Part shown: positions 1 through 6,064 of the stretch, in pieces
Numbering within the stretch: the first letter of the stretch is position 1
Layout: the number at the start of each line of letters is the position of its first letter
Assembly (NCBI GenBank): GCA_013698165.1
Contig: JACCVN010000031.1
Span: 1 to 8,577 of the forward strand
Source: Parachlamydiaceae bacterium
Lineage (GTDB): Bacteria; Chlamydiota; Chlamydiia; Chlamydiales; Parachlamydiaceae
Direction: 5' to 3'
DNA: 8,577 nucleotides
Notes under the pieces: generated by a model
The model's input: only the letters and a program-made list of their open reading frames with translations
The model's database searches: none
Told to the model about the DNA's origin: nothing
Made by a program: the position numbers and the translations under genes

Positions 1-1011
1 TCAGGATACGAAGTTTACGACCTAAATCTTTCGGGTAAGCATCCTTGGATTCCGGCAGTATCGAAGCTACGTCCCATTATCAAAAAATATAAGCCGGATA
101 TAGTGGAAACTTGGCTGTATGATGCCAATATTGTCGGACGCTTAGTAAAAATGTTTTATCCTAAGATTCCGATAATTACTACACTCCATTCGCAGGATTA
201 CGAACCGGAAACAATCCGCGCCGCTAACTGGTCGCCGAGAAATGTTGAATGTTTACGGCAGATTGACAAAATGACTGCATATTTGGCAAAGCCGCATTTT
301 GTCGCATGTTCATACACAGTCAAAAAATCGTTTCAAAAACAATTAAATCTCTCTGATTCTCAAATCAAGGTCATCTATAACGGAATTGACCCCGTTTCGC
401 TAGATAATGATACAGATAAGCCGCAGGATATTCGATGGGAACTCAAAATCCCGGAGAACAGCTTTGTTTATATAACAATAGGCAGACTTGATGCGCTGAA
501 AAACCACGCTCTTTTGCTAAAGGCGTTTCCGCAGGTGTTATCTGCTGTGCCGGAAGCATATTTAGTTATCGTTGGCGCGGGAGTTTTGGAGCAGAAACTG
601 AAGAATTCGGCAGCTTCGCTCGGAATTGCTCATAGAGTAATATTTCTCGGTCGGCGAAAAGATGTCGGGGCGTGTCTTGCAATGGCAAATGCGTTCGTTT
701 TTCCGACTCTTCTAGAAGGACATCCATTGGTATTGGTCGAAGCGATGTTTAAAGAACTGCCCTGCGTCGCTTCAAATATCGAAGTGTTAAGAGAGGTGAT
801 AACACATAATAAAAATGGTCTACTTTTTCAGACTAATGAACCAAATGAATTGGCAGCGGCAATGATGAAATTATTTAATCAGCCGGAATTACGCAAACGA
901 TTGACTCAACAAGCATTAGAGGATGCTCAGCGACGATTTCATATTCGCATAATCGCCTCCGAATGGGAAAACTTCTATCAATCTATAATCACTAAATACA
1001 AATTTAAATAA
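1..1011 (+). CDS. GT4-family glycosyltransferase, 5' end outside the window
   Basis: A retaining GT-B glycosyltransferase of the GT4 type, probably transferring a sugar from a nucleotide-sugar donor onto a lipid-linked glycan at the cytoplasmic membrane face. The frame is open from base 1. A GTG at 103 could be read as a start but lies inside conserved sequence (residues just before and after it match the paralogue at 7079-8239), so the gene begins upstream. About 52 N-terminal residues, including the glycine-rich acceptor-side loop, are missing by comparison with that paralogue. Visible motifs are TTLHS (bases 178-192), KPHFVACS, the donor-domain opening FVYITIGRLD, YLVIVGAG, and the E-x7-E signature with its glutamates at 715-717 and 739-741. 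The usual EGFG of that signature is EGHP here, an unusual but not unprecedented variant. The C-terminus is complete with a TAA stop. Acceptor and sugar specificity cannot be inferred. The GT4 assignment is firm; the exact role is unknown. Confidence 0.9.
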   Translation, partial: SGYEVYDLNLSGKHPWIPAVSKLRPIIKKYKPDIVETWLYDANIVGRLVKMFYPKIPIITTLHSQDYEPETIRAANWSPRNVECLRQIDKMTAYLAKPHFVACSYTVKKSFQKQLNLSDSQIKVIYNGIDPVSLDNDTDKPQDIRWELKIPENSFVYITIGRLDALKNHALLLKAFPQVLSAVPEAYLVIVGAGVLEQKLKNSAASLGIAHRVIFLGRRKDVGACLAMANAFVFPTLLEGHPLVLVEAMFKELPCVASNIEVLREVITHNKNGLLFQTNEPNELAAAMMKLFNQPELRKRLTQQALEDAQRRFHIRIIASEWENFYQSIITKYKFK

Positions 1012-1352
1012 AGTCGTTTCTTGGATTTTCCAAATTGTTCCTATTTTGTCGTTTCCAGCTTAATAAGCGTTTCAGGCAGGTGCAAAAGAACATTTCAGTT
1101 AAACCGAATCTTGATTAGAAAATAAACCAAAGATAAACAAATCTTACGAAAAAAACTCAGACATTCTACGTTTGCAAATTTGGTAAGAACATTTCAACAT
1201 CAAGAAGATAAACTGATCAAGGGCGAGAAAGCAGGATTTAAAGATATAGCGGAATGCGCCCAGATGATGAATGAAAACTTTTTGGCTCGGTATAAACAAC
1301 GTGCTTAAATCACGATGTGTTCTTGCACTTTGTAAAAATTGTGTCTAAAAGA
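1012..1352. other. Gene-free stretch downstream of the first glycosyltransferase
   Basis: No complete gene is visible. All frames are broken except a 60-codon open stretch ending at 1308, listed separately. There is no clear intrinsic terminator (GC-rich stem followed by a T run) after the stop at 1011. Together with the palindromic element that follows, this fills the space between two convergent genes. It looks like decayed sequence at an insertion or rearrangement boundary, but that is inference. Confidence 0.5.
1126..1308 (+). pseudogene. Possible 3' remnant of an unknown gene
   Basis: Sixty sense codons run from just after a TAA (1123-1125) to a TAA at 1306-1308. The frame has no ATG until two adjacent methionine codons late in it (1264-1269); a TTG at 1180 is the only other start candidate, and no Shine-Dalgarno sequence precedes it. 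The predicted peptide is charged and helical in character: ...FQHQEDKLIKGEKAGFKDI... followed by ...MMNENFLARYKQRA. It reads more like the C-terminal end of a real protein than random translation, but I do not recognise the family. It could also be a chance open frame. It lies next to the palindromic element and may be a decayed neighbour of it. Confidence 0.25.
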
Positions 1353-1385
1353 CTAGTGTTCAGTCAAGTTTGAATGCACGGATAA

Positions 1386-1414
1386 GTCAGAACCATCTGC
1401 GGTAGCGGATGGTT
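1386..1414 (+). repeat. REP-like hairpin unit, copy 1
   Basis: The unit is GTCAG followed by a hairpin at 1391-1414: AACCATCTGC, loop GGTA, GCGGATGGTT. All ten pairs form, one of them a T-G wobble (1398/1407). The head-to-head partner is at 1450-1478 on the other strand. The conserved single-stranded GTCAG beside the stem resembles the short guide tetranucleotide found beside REP hairpins recognised by TnpA-REP (RAYT) transposases; that comparison is an inference. Confidence 0.7.
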
Positions 1415-1449
1415 TAAGTTTCTAAGTCAGATGCTTCAAGACCACGTTC

Positions 1450-1478
1450 AACCGCCCGCTACCGCAGGCGGTTCTGAC
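1450..1478 (-). repeat. REP-like hairpin unit, copy 2 (inverted)
   Basis: Read on the minus strand, this is GTCAG then AACCGCCTGC, loop GGTA, GCGGGCGGTT, identical to copy 1 except at four bases. Those four bases form two stem pairs (A-T and T-A in copy 1; G-C and C-G here), so the stem is preserved. The T-G wobble near the loop is retained. The inverted doublet with copy 1 is the arrangement expected of a REPIN. Confidence 0.7.
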
Positions 1479-1527
1479 CCGTCAATTAAATCTTGACTAA
1501 GCACTAGCACCAAAGGTTAATAACGCA

Positions 1528-2499
1528 TTAAAGTGAATCGTGGTCGTAACTTTTGATTTCCCAAAAATTCGGCTCTGAAAATTTTTCCATTACTTGATCT
1601 TCCGCAAAAAATATAAATGGAACTTTATTAGATAGCGGACCTCGGTTTAGAGGATTAGTAATAAACTTATTTCGACTCAATATTTTAACAGCATTACCGT
1701 TTTCCTGACAAAAGGAAACAATTCCCTTATATTTGTTTTTTATGACTAAATTGGAAAGAAACAATAGAAGGGATTTCTCACTATTATTTGAATTAAAAAT
1801 AAAGTCGAAAAGCAAAATTTTGTTATTATGAATATAAAAAGTAATATAACCTTCTATCTTATCATCCTTCGAGAAATAAACTGTTTTATAATCATATAAA
1901 GGATTTGAAACCCTCCACGTAAAATGTATAACATTTCTTTTTGATACAATTTTAGCTTCGGATTCTTCTTGCTGAAAAAGTCTTTCTATTTTATTAAACT
2001 CTTGTAATTCAAATATATTTTTTTCCTGATCATTGTAAAATCTGGCAGATTGACATAATAGATTTGGTTTGAAGTAATAACGAAAATCAAAGACTTTTTT
2101 CCATCCGAATTTTAAGAAACCCGGAGTTGAAGTTTCTCCCCCGAATCCAATGATAAACAGCTTTTGATTCTCTTTAAGATAATCATAGCACTTTAATGCC
2201 AGTCTTTTGAATAATCCTTGTCGGCGATGATTGGAATGAGTCATCGTATCGCAGGATTGATAAATGGTTTTTTGCTTTCCTTCAATGAAAAAAGTTTGGG
2301 GAATTACTCCATAGTATGCCGCTACTTCGTTAGTTTCGCTTTCAACAGCGATAAAACCTATGAAATGCCCAGCGGGATTATTTAGATATTTCCATCTAAA
2401 GTAATCTATACTGACATCTAAACCAAAACAATTTTTTACTAAAGGAATTAGCAAATGGAAATTTTCCTGTTCTAATTTTCTAACTGAATATTCTGGCAT
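1528..2499 (-). CDS. GNAT-family N-acyltransferase (Acetyltransf_9-like)
   Basis: A cytoplasmic acyl-CoA-dependent acyltransferase of 323 residues, longer than a single GNAT domain. The N-terminal half carries the GNAT signature: FRWKYLNNPAG at 34-44, YYGVIP at 62-67, and the acyl-CoA pyrophosphate-binding motif A with HRRQGLF at 91-97. GGETSTPGFLKFGW (120-133) matches the strand-helix region that usually ends the domain. The C-terminal half (about 160-323) is a poorly conserved, lysine- and asparagine-rich region that may form a second, degenerate GNAT-like fold. The ATG at 2499-2497 is supported by alignment with the broken copy upstream. It overlaps the end of a deacetylase-derived frame by 20 bases, so it is probably translated by coupling. 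Next to a CE4 deacetylase in a glycan cluster, a likely substrate is the free amine of an amino sugar; this is inference. GC content is low (the line 1801-1860 has 12 G/C in 60 bases) compared with the downstream plus-strand genes. Confidence 0.8.
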   Translation of the reverse strand: MPEYSVRKLEQENFHLLIPLVKNCFGLDVSIDYFRWKYLNNPAGHFIGFIAVESETNEVAAYYGVIPQTFFIEGKQKTIYQSCDTMTHSNHRRQGLFKRLALKCYDYLKENQKLFIIGFGGETSTPGFLKFGWKKVFDFRYYFKPNLLCQSARFYNDQEKNIFELQEFNKIERLFQQEESEAKIVSKRNVIHFTWRVSNPLYDYKTVYFSKDDKIEGYITFYIHNNKILLFDFIFNSNNSEKSLLLFLSNLVIKNKYKGIVSFCQENGNAVKILSRNKFITNPLNRGPLSNKVPFIFFAEDQVMEKFSEPNFWEIKSYDHDSL

Positions 2500-3000
2500 A
2501 TTTTCTTAGTTTAGGATGAAACATCTCTGCTCTTAAAGACACTTCTTCCAAACTCTCCTCTATCATATTTATTCTCGGTAATCTATTTGCTTTTTCTTTA
2601 TCATATTCTGATGCTTCATACAGATTATCATCTACATAAAGAACAAATTCAAAGCCTGCTTCTGCAACTATTTTGTCTAAATAATCGTTACATTTATTTA
2701 CCAGCATTTCAAACAAACCTTTTCTTCTATGGTTTGAATGAGTCATCGCCTCACAGGCTTGGTAAATCGTTCGTTTTTTTGAATCTATGACATATTCTTC
2801 GGGAATCACCGAAAAAAAAGCGGCGGTTTCATTTGTTTTCTCATCAATTGCAGCAAAACCGACAAATTTACCTGCCGGATTATCAAGGAATTTCCATTTA
2901 AATATTCGATATTAACTTCCATTCCAAAGCAGTGACGCATTAGTGGAATCAGCGAATCAAATTGGTTAGAATCTACTTTTTCAAATCTATAATCTGCCAC
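2480..3000 (-). pseudogene. Broken chimera: GNAT N-terminus fused to a deacetylase C-terminus
   Basis: From a GTG at 3000-2998, preceded by AAGGGG (minus strand, 3011-3006), the frame starts as a second copy of the acyltransferase (residues ...IPLMRHCFGMEVNIEY). At 2897-2901 only five bases stand where the paralogue has two codons (F-R), so one base is lost and translation as annotated stops at 2806. In the shifted frame the homology continues without interruption: WKFLDNPAGKFVGF, FSVIPEEY, then the motif A equivalent MTHSNHRRKGLFEML and NKCNDYLD. At about 2672-2680 the protein changes abruptly into the last roughly 62 residues of a CE4 deacetylase (AGFEFVLYVDD ... AEMFHPKLRKY), matching residues 269-330 of the intact deacetylase next door. 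The stop at 2480 overlaps the start of the intact acyltransferase. It lacks both the C-terminal half of the acyltransferase and the catalytic part of the deacetylase, so it is almost certainly non-functional. Confidence 0.85.
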
Positions 3001-3979
3001 GAAGTCCCCTTAATTTAGATTGAAATAGTTCGGTTCTTAAAATCATTTCATAAATACTTTCATTGATAAGGTTAACTCTATTAAGAATGATTGGATGTTT
3101 GCCGGAAAGGGTCTTTAAATTGTTGATTGCGTCATTAACGTAAAGTAAATACTTGTAACCACTCCGTCGAATTACTTCGTTTACCCTTTCGTCACCCTGA
3201 CCATTTGGCAGAGCGATAATACTAACCGGTCTTTCTATATGTTTCTCGATTTCATTTTTTGAATTCAGAATTTCAAAAGTTAAAGCACCTTCATCTATTA
3301 AAGAGGGAATAGAATCGTGGCTGTAGGAGTGACTTCCAATTTCTACGTCATATTTACTACACTCCTTGATTTGTTCCCAACTCATCATCTTACATTCGGC
3401 AGATATCGAGAGTTGATCTTCCTTATCTTTTATAACCTTTAATCTTTGTTCTTTTTTGAGTTTTGACAGGTGGAAAAATATCTTAGAGTAAAATTGAATC
3501 CAATTGTTTTTTGACTTTGTAATGTTTTCATTGAATCCGTCTGTCTCAAAATTAAGTTCCAGATTATTATTTTTGCAATGATTAAATATGTTGTTAAGTC
3601 GTTGCGTCCAAATCATAGAATTGGAATTAGCACATTCATTCACAATATTGTGATTTGACGGCAACTTATATTTAACCAAAATCGGAAGAGCGTATTCATA
3701 AAAATCATAATAACCGTCGTCAAAAGAAAAGATCAGCGGGGGCTTTTTGTAAGACTCTTTGTTTTCAGACAGTTCCTCGAAGGAAATAATTTGATAATTT
3801 TTCAAAGCATATTTAATCAATTCCTCAAAAACGTCGGGTCTAATAGGATCGAAGAAATAATCGTTCTCGTTCGATATTCTGTGCAAACTCAAAATGGTAA
3901 GCTGATTACGCTTTGTTGACCGCATCAAATCGTTCAACCTTAACCCGTTTAATACCCTTGATAATAACCTTTTCGACAT
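2987..3979 (-). CDS. CE4 polysaccharide deacetylase (NodB homology domain)
   Basis: A metal-dependent carbohydrate esterase that removes N-acetyl (or O-acetyl) groups from a sugar of the glycan or its precursor. The NodB motifs are present: motif 1 FSFDDGYYD (84-92; Asp87 catalytic base, Asp88 metal ligand) and motif 2 SHSYSHD (216-222; His217 and His221 metal ligands). ALPNG (256-260) stands where family members carry the R/Y-x-P-x-G loop. A roughly 90-residue insertion between motifs 1 and 2 (about 110-200, including MIWTQRL) is typical of polysaccharide-cluster deacetylases. There is no signal peptide or membrane segment, so it should act in the cytoplasm. The ATG at 3979 lies in copy 1 of a 46-bp tandem duplication; a second, identical ATG context at 4025 is out of frame. 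Only a weak AAGG stands five bases upstream. The stop overlaps the next (broken) acyltransferase start by 14 bases. AT-rich like the rest of this block. Confidence 0.88.
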   Translation of the reverse strand: MSKRLLSRVLNGLRLNDLMRSTKRNQLTILSLHRISNENDYFFDPIRPDVFEELIKYALKNYQIISFEELSENKESYKKPPLIFSFDDGYYDFYEYALPILVKYKLPSNHNIVNECANSNSMIWTQRLNNIFNHCKNNNLELNFETDGFNENITKSKNNWIQFYSKIFFHLSKLKKEQRLKVIKDKEDQLSISAECKMMSWEQIKECSKYDVEIGSHSYSHDSIPSLIDEGALTFEILNSKNEIEKHIERPVSIIALPNGQGDERVNEVIRRSGYKYLLYVNDAINNLKTLSGKHPIILNRVNLINESIYEMILRTELFQSKLRGLRGRL

Positions 3980-4025
3980 TCAACCTTAACCCGTTTAATA
4001 CCTTTAATAATAACCTTTTCGACAT
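3906..4025 (-). other. Short out-of-frame leader ORF left by the tandem duplication
   Basis: A frame from the upstream ATG at 4025 encodes 39 residues: the duplicated deacetylase N-terminus followed by a basic tail (VEKVIIKGIKRVKVERF...). It ends inside the deacetylase gene, 74 bases past the deacetylase start codon. The same frame extends upstream to an ATG at 4100. It is best seen as the original start region turned into a leader by duplication, not as a gene with its own function. It could reduce deacetylase translation or couple to it by re-initiation. Confidence 0.5.
3933..4024. repeat. 46-bp tandem direct duplication over the deacetylase start
   Basis: Two directly abutting copies, 3933-3978 and 3979-4024, differ at only two bases: plus strand ACCCTTGATAA in copy 1 against ACCTTTAATAA in copy 2. 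Each copy encodes, on the minus strand, the start of the deacetylase (MSKRLL... then VLNGLRLN). Because 46 is not a multiple of three, the upstream ATG (4025-4023) reads MSKRLLLKVLNGLRLN and then shifts into an unrelated tail that stops at 3906. The downstream ATG (3979-3977) opens the full gene. The near identity suggests a recent slippage or unequal-exchange event. Confidence 0.9.
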
Positions 4026-4385
4026 TCGTGATAAGGTTACACAAATAAAACATAAATGTCTAACTATTTTTCGGATCGTTTCGCTCGATTCGGGAGTCAT
4101 TTAGATGTAAGTAATTGCCTCGGTAATATTATAGTAGTGTTGTTGTGATAAGCGATTGTTTATCGCCGCTTTAATTGATTACAGGCACAGTGATAATTGT
4201 TATAATCGTTCTGGAATTTGTCATTTGTTTTTTTGTGTTAGTTTTTATTGTTGTAAAAGCAAGTCTTGTTGGATGACAACTTTCCTGTTTCATATATTGT
4301 TTGTATTTAACAATTTACGGCGTATTGTAAAAACATGTTCTGCAGATGCTGCTACAACCGACAATAATTTCTAACTAAAAACCAC
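4026..4385. promoter_or_regulatory. Divergent intergenic region with candidate -10 boxes on both strands
   Basis: This stretch separates the minus-strand deacetylase from the plus-strand flippase and should hold both promoters. On the minus strand, a perfect TATAAT lies at 4133-4128 without a good -35 box; it would give a leader of roughly 95 bases to the ATG at 4025. On the plus strand, TATAAT at 4201-4206 has a TTGATT at 4175-4180, but the 20-base spacing is long. The remainder (4207-4385) is T-rich and holds nothing recognisable. A 72-codon frame at 4156-4374 starts at TTG, has an odd cysteine-rich composition, and is not called. No terminator, RNA gene or riboswitch fold is evident. Confidence 0.3.
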
Positions 4386-5948
4386 GTGATAACCGACAAA
4401 AATCCGACCGTCTTAGAAAACGATTCAGGCGCAAATCTGAACCCGGAAGCCGCCGTTTCAAAAGAATATGAAAACGAACGCCGACGCGTAAATTGGGATT
4501 TAGAGAATGCTTTCAACAATTACTTTGTTTTAATTGCCGCACAGGTTTGTGTTGCTTTTTTCTCATTTTCTTCCATCTGGCTGCTCAACAAATATATTGG
4601 AACCGACGGTTACGGAACCATCGTCGCGGTCATCGCTGCTTCGCAAATCATACAAATTTTAATTACCTGGACAAGCATTTCAGTTTCTAAGTTCGGTACG
4701 GAAGAATTTGTTGCCGTCGGTAATATTTCCAGACCATTTTGGAACAGACTCTATTTTCTCGTCTTAAATTTAGCATTGGTTTTGGTCGGTTCTTTCATTT
4801 GGTTTAAACCTCTATCGGAATGGCTCAAAATTTCGACCGAATTTTTCCCGTATATCGTAGCGCATATCACTTTTGTCATCTTTTGGCTTCACGTTCAATT
4901 AGCTCTTCAAGGTTCAAAACTATTGCGTGTTCAGGGCATTTTGGTGGCGGCGGAAAAAATCTCTATTTTTCTCTGTCTTTTAATTTTATGCTTGAGCAGC
5001 CGAATTACTTGGTTTTCAGCGTTTTCAGCTTATATTATTGCTCCGGCACTGATGATTTTAATCGGAATGTGGTACATACGAGATTTAATTTTTCCGGTCA
5101 GCAAGATTGAATTCGGCTATATCAAAAAAATTCTGATCTTTTCACTTCCACTGCTTCCTTCTTCAGTCGTCGGCTATTTTTCCACCAGTTATCTGGATGT
5201 CTTCTTTCTCTCACAGTATCTTTCAAAAACAGATGTCGGTATTTACTGGGTTGCCTACCAGATCGCCGGTATCGTGATGCAGTTTCCGGTTTTGGCGGGC
5301 AGTATTTTAATGCCGATGTTCGTATCAATGCAACTCGACAATAAAAATGATAAATCCGCGCTTTACTTCACCAAAATACTGCCGACAATTTGCTATGTGT
5401 GGACTTTTGTTTGTGCTTTAACGGCAACAATCGGCGGTCTTTTGCTGCCTTTCATCTTCGGCGAAAAATTTTCGGAAATTTATATCCTACTTTGGATTAT
5501 GATGGCGGCGGCAGCTATTTCAAGCCCGGGATTGTGGGGTTATGGCACGATGTCAAATGCCAAATCTCTGACGTATATTTCTACAATCTACGCGATAGTA
5601 ATCGGGTCGTTAAACGTCCTTTTCAATTATTTGCTGATTCCGCGATTCGGTTTGATCGGCTGCGCCTGGGCTTCGGTTATTTCCACTTTTTTCGGCACTT
5701 CGATAGTCGTATTTTTGATGAACAGACATTTATCGCTCAAAAGAACCGGTGCAATCGAGGCAACTTTATTTGTCTTAATCGGGGCTTTTGCCGCAACGAT
5801 CTTTAAAACTAATATTTTGTCATTACTTGCCGCCGTTATCGGCAGTTTGTTGTTCGCCATCGTCTATCGCCGTAAAATTTCCGATGCCTTCGTGCAGTTT
5901 TATAAGATGTCAAAATCAAAACGATTATTTTCAAAGTTAGGATTTTGA
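4386..5948 (+). CDS. Wzx-like polysaccharide flippase (MOP superfamily)
   Basis: An integral inner-membrane protein of 520 residues that would translocate a lipid-linked repeat unit from the cytoplasmic to the periplasmic face. An N-terminal polar tail (1-40) is followed by about 13 or 14 hydrophobic segments. Approximate positions are 45-67, 74-97, 122-139, 154-172, 188-203, 208-228, 247-265, 283-312, 333-357, 366-385, 395-417, 424-446, 456-473 and 477-494. The layout, the LLNKYIGTDGYGTIVAV stretch in the second segment, and the FNYLLIPRFGLIGCAWAS stretch (413-430) are typical of the Polysacc_synt/RfbX family. The GTG at 4386 is the first usable start after an in-frame TAA at 4365, but no Shine-Dalgarno sequence precedes it; the start is therefore uncertain. 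It is the first gene of the plus-strand group and is divergent from the deacetylase. Wzx proteins diverge strongly in sequence, so the exact substrate cannot be guessed. A gene symbol is withheld for that reason. Confidence 0.9.
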   Translation: MITDKNPTVLENDSGANLNPEAAVSKEYENERRRVNWDLENAFNNYFVLIAAQVCVAFFSFSSIWLLNKYIGTDGYGTIVAVIAASQIIQILITWTSISVSKFGTEEFVAVGNISRPFWNRLYFLVLNLALVLVGSFIWFKPLSEWLKISTEFFPYIVAHITFVIFWLHVQLALQGSKLLRVQGILVAAEKISIFLCLLILCLSSRITWFSAFSAYIIAPALMILIGMWYIRDLIFPVSKIEFGYIKKILIFSLPLLPSSVVGYFSTSYLDVFFLSQYLSKTDVGIYWVAYQIAGIVMQFPVLAGSILMPMFVSMQLDNKNDKSALYFTKILPTICYVWTFVCALTATIGGLLLPFIFGEKFSEIYILLWIMMAAAAISSPGLWGYGTMSNAKSLTYISTIYAIVIGSLNVLFNYLLIPRFGLIGCAWASVISTFFGTSIVVFLMNRHLSLKRTGAIEATLFVLIGAFAATIFKTNILSLLAAVIGSLLFAIVYRRKISDAFVQFYKMSKSKRLFSKLGF

Positions 5949-6048
5949 CATTGTTTTAGGTTTCGTTGAGCCAATTTAATATTTTTGTTTTGTGTGTTTA
6001 TAATGAGAAGTGATTTTTAAAAGTTATTGTATAAAAATTATATAATTA

Positions 6049-6054
6049 GAAGGA
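6049..6054 (+). promoter_or_regulatory. Shine-Dalgarno-like site for the FkbM gene
   Basis: GAAGGA at 6049-6054 lies ten bases before the GTG at 6065 and supports that start. It is the clearest ribosome-binding site in front of a plus-strand gene here. A TATAAT at 5999-6004 in the same intergenic gap could be a -10 box, but its -35 is poor; a second TATAAT at 6041-6046 is too close to the ribosome-binding site to be likely. Confidence 0.55.
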
Positions 6055-6064
6055 AAATAATAGC

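Larger units (their letters stand above)
1353..1507. mobile_element. MITE/REPIN-like non-autonomous palindromic element
   Basis: A roughly 155-bp element with no coding capacity, organised as one large imperfect palindrome. The outer ends are CTAGTGTTCAGTCAAG (1353-1368) and CTTGACTAAGCACTAG (1492-1507), which are inverted repeats of each other with 14 of 16 matching positions. If the palindromic CTAG at each tip is counted as a 4-bp target duplication, the element itself is 1357-1503 and has TG...CA ends. Inside are two inverted copies of a 29-bp hairpin unit (1386-1414 and 1450-1478) around a roughly 35-bp centre. The arms between tip and hairpin also share partial inverted similarity (AGTCAAG, then a TTTAATTG-like segment, then TCAGAACC). 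Such a structure fits a miniature inverted-repeat element or REP doublet moved in trans by a transposase encoded elsewhere. It sits between convergent genes and could also end transcription from both sides. The transposase family is not identifiable. Confidence 0.7.

Noticed and set aside
103..1011. GTG at 103 as the start of the first glycosyltransferase
   Set aside because: The frame is open to base 1 and the upstream 34 residues align with the paralogue (GKxPW motif), so the gene starts outside the window.
3933..4024. CRISPR-like repeat
   Set aside because: Only two copies that abut directly with no spacer, and they encode the start of a protein.
4128..4160. A second copy of the mobile element's end (AGTAGTGTTG...GATAAG) on the right side of the inverted block
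   Set aside because: The match to CTAGTGTTCAGTCAAG is short and broken, so it does not support a composite element bracketing the block.
4156..4374. A 72-codon frame from TTG in the divergent intergenic region
   Set aside because: Cysteine- and phenylalanine-rich composition from T-rich DNA, no ribosome-binding site, no recognisable motif, and overlap with probable promoters.
4493..5860. Several 65-138-codon frames on both strands inside the flippase gene
   Set aside because: They overlap a clear membrane-protein gene in other frames, lack conserved motifs and are shadows of it.
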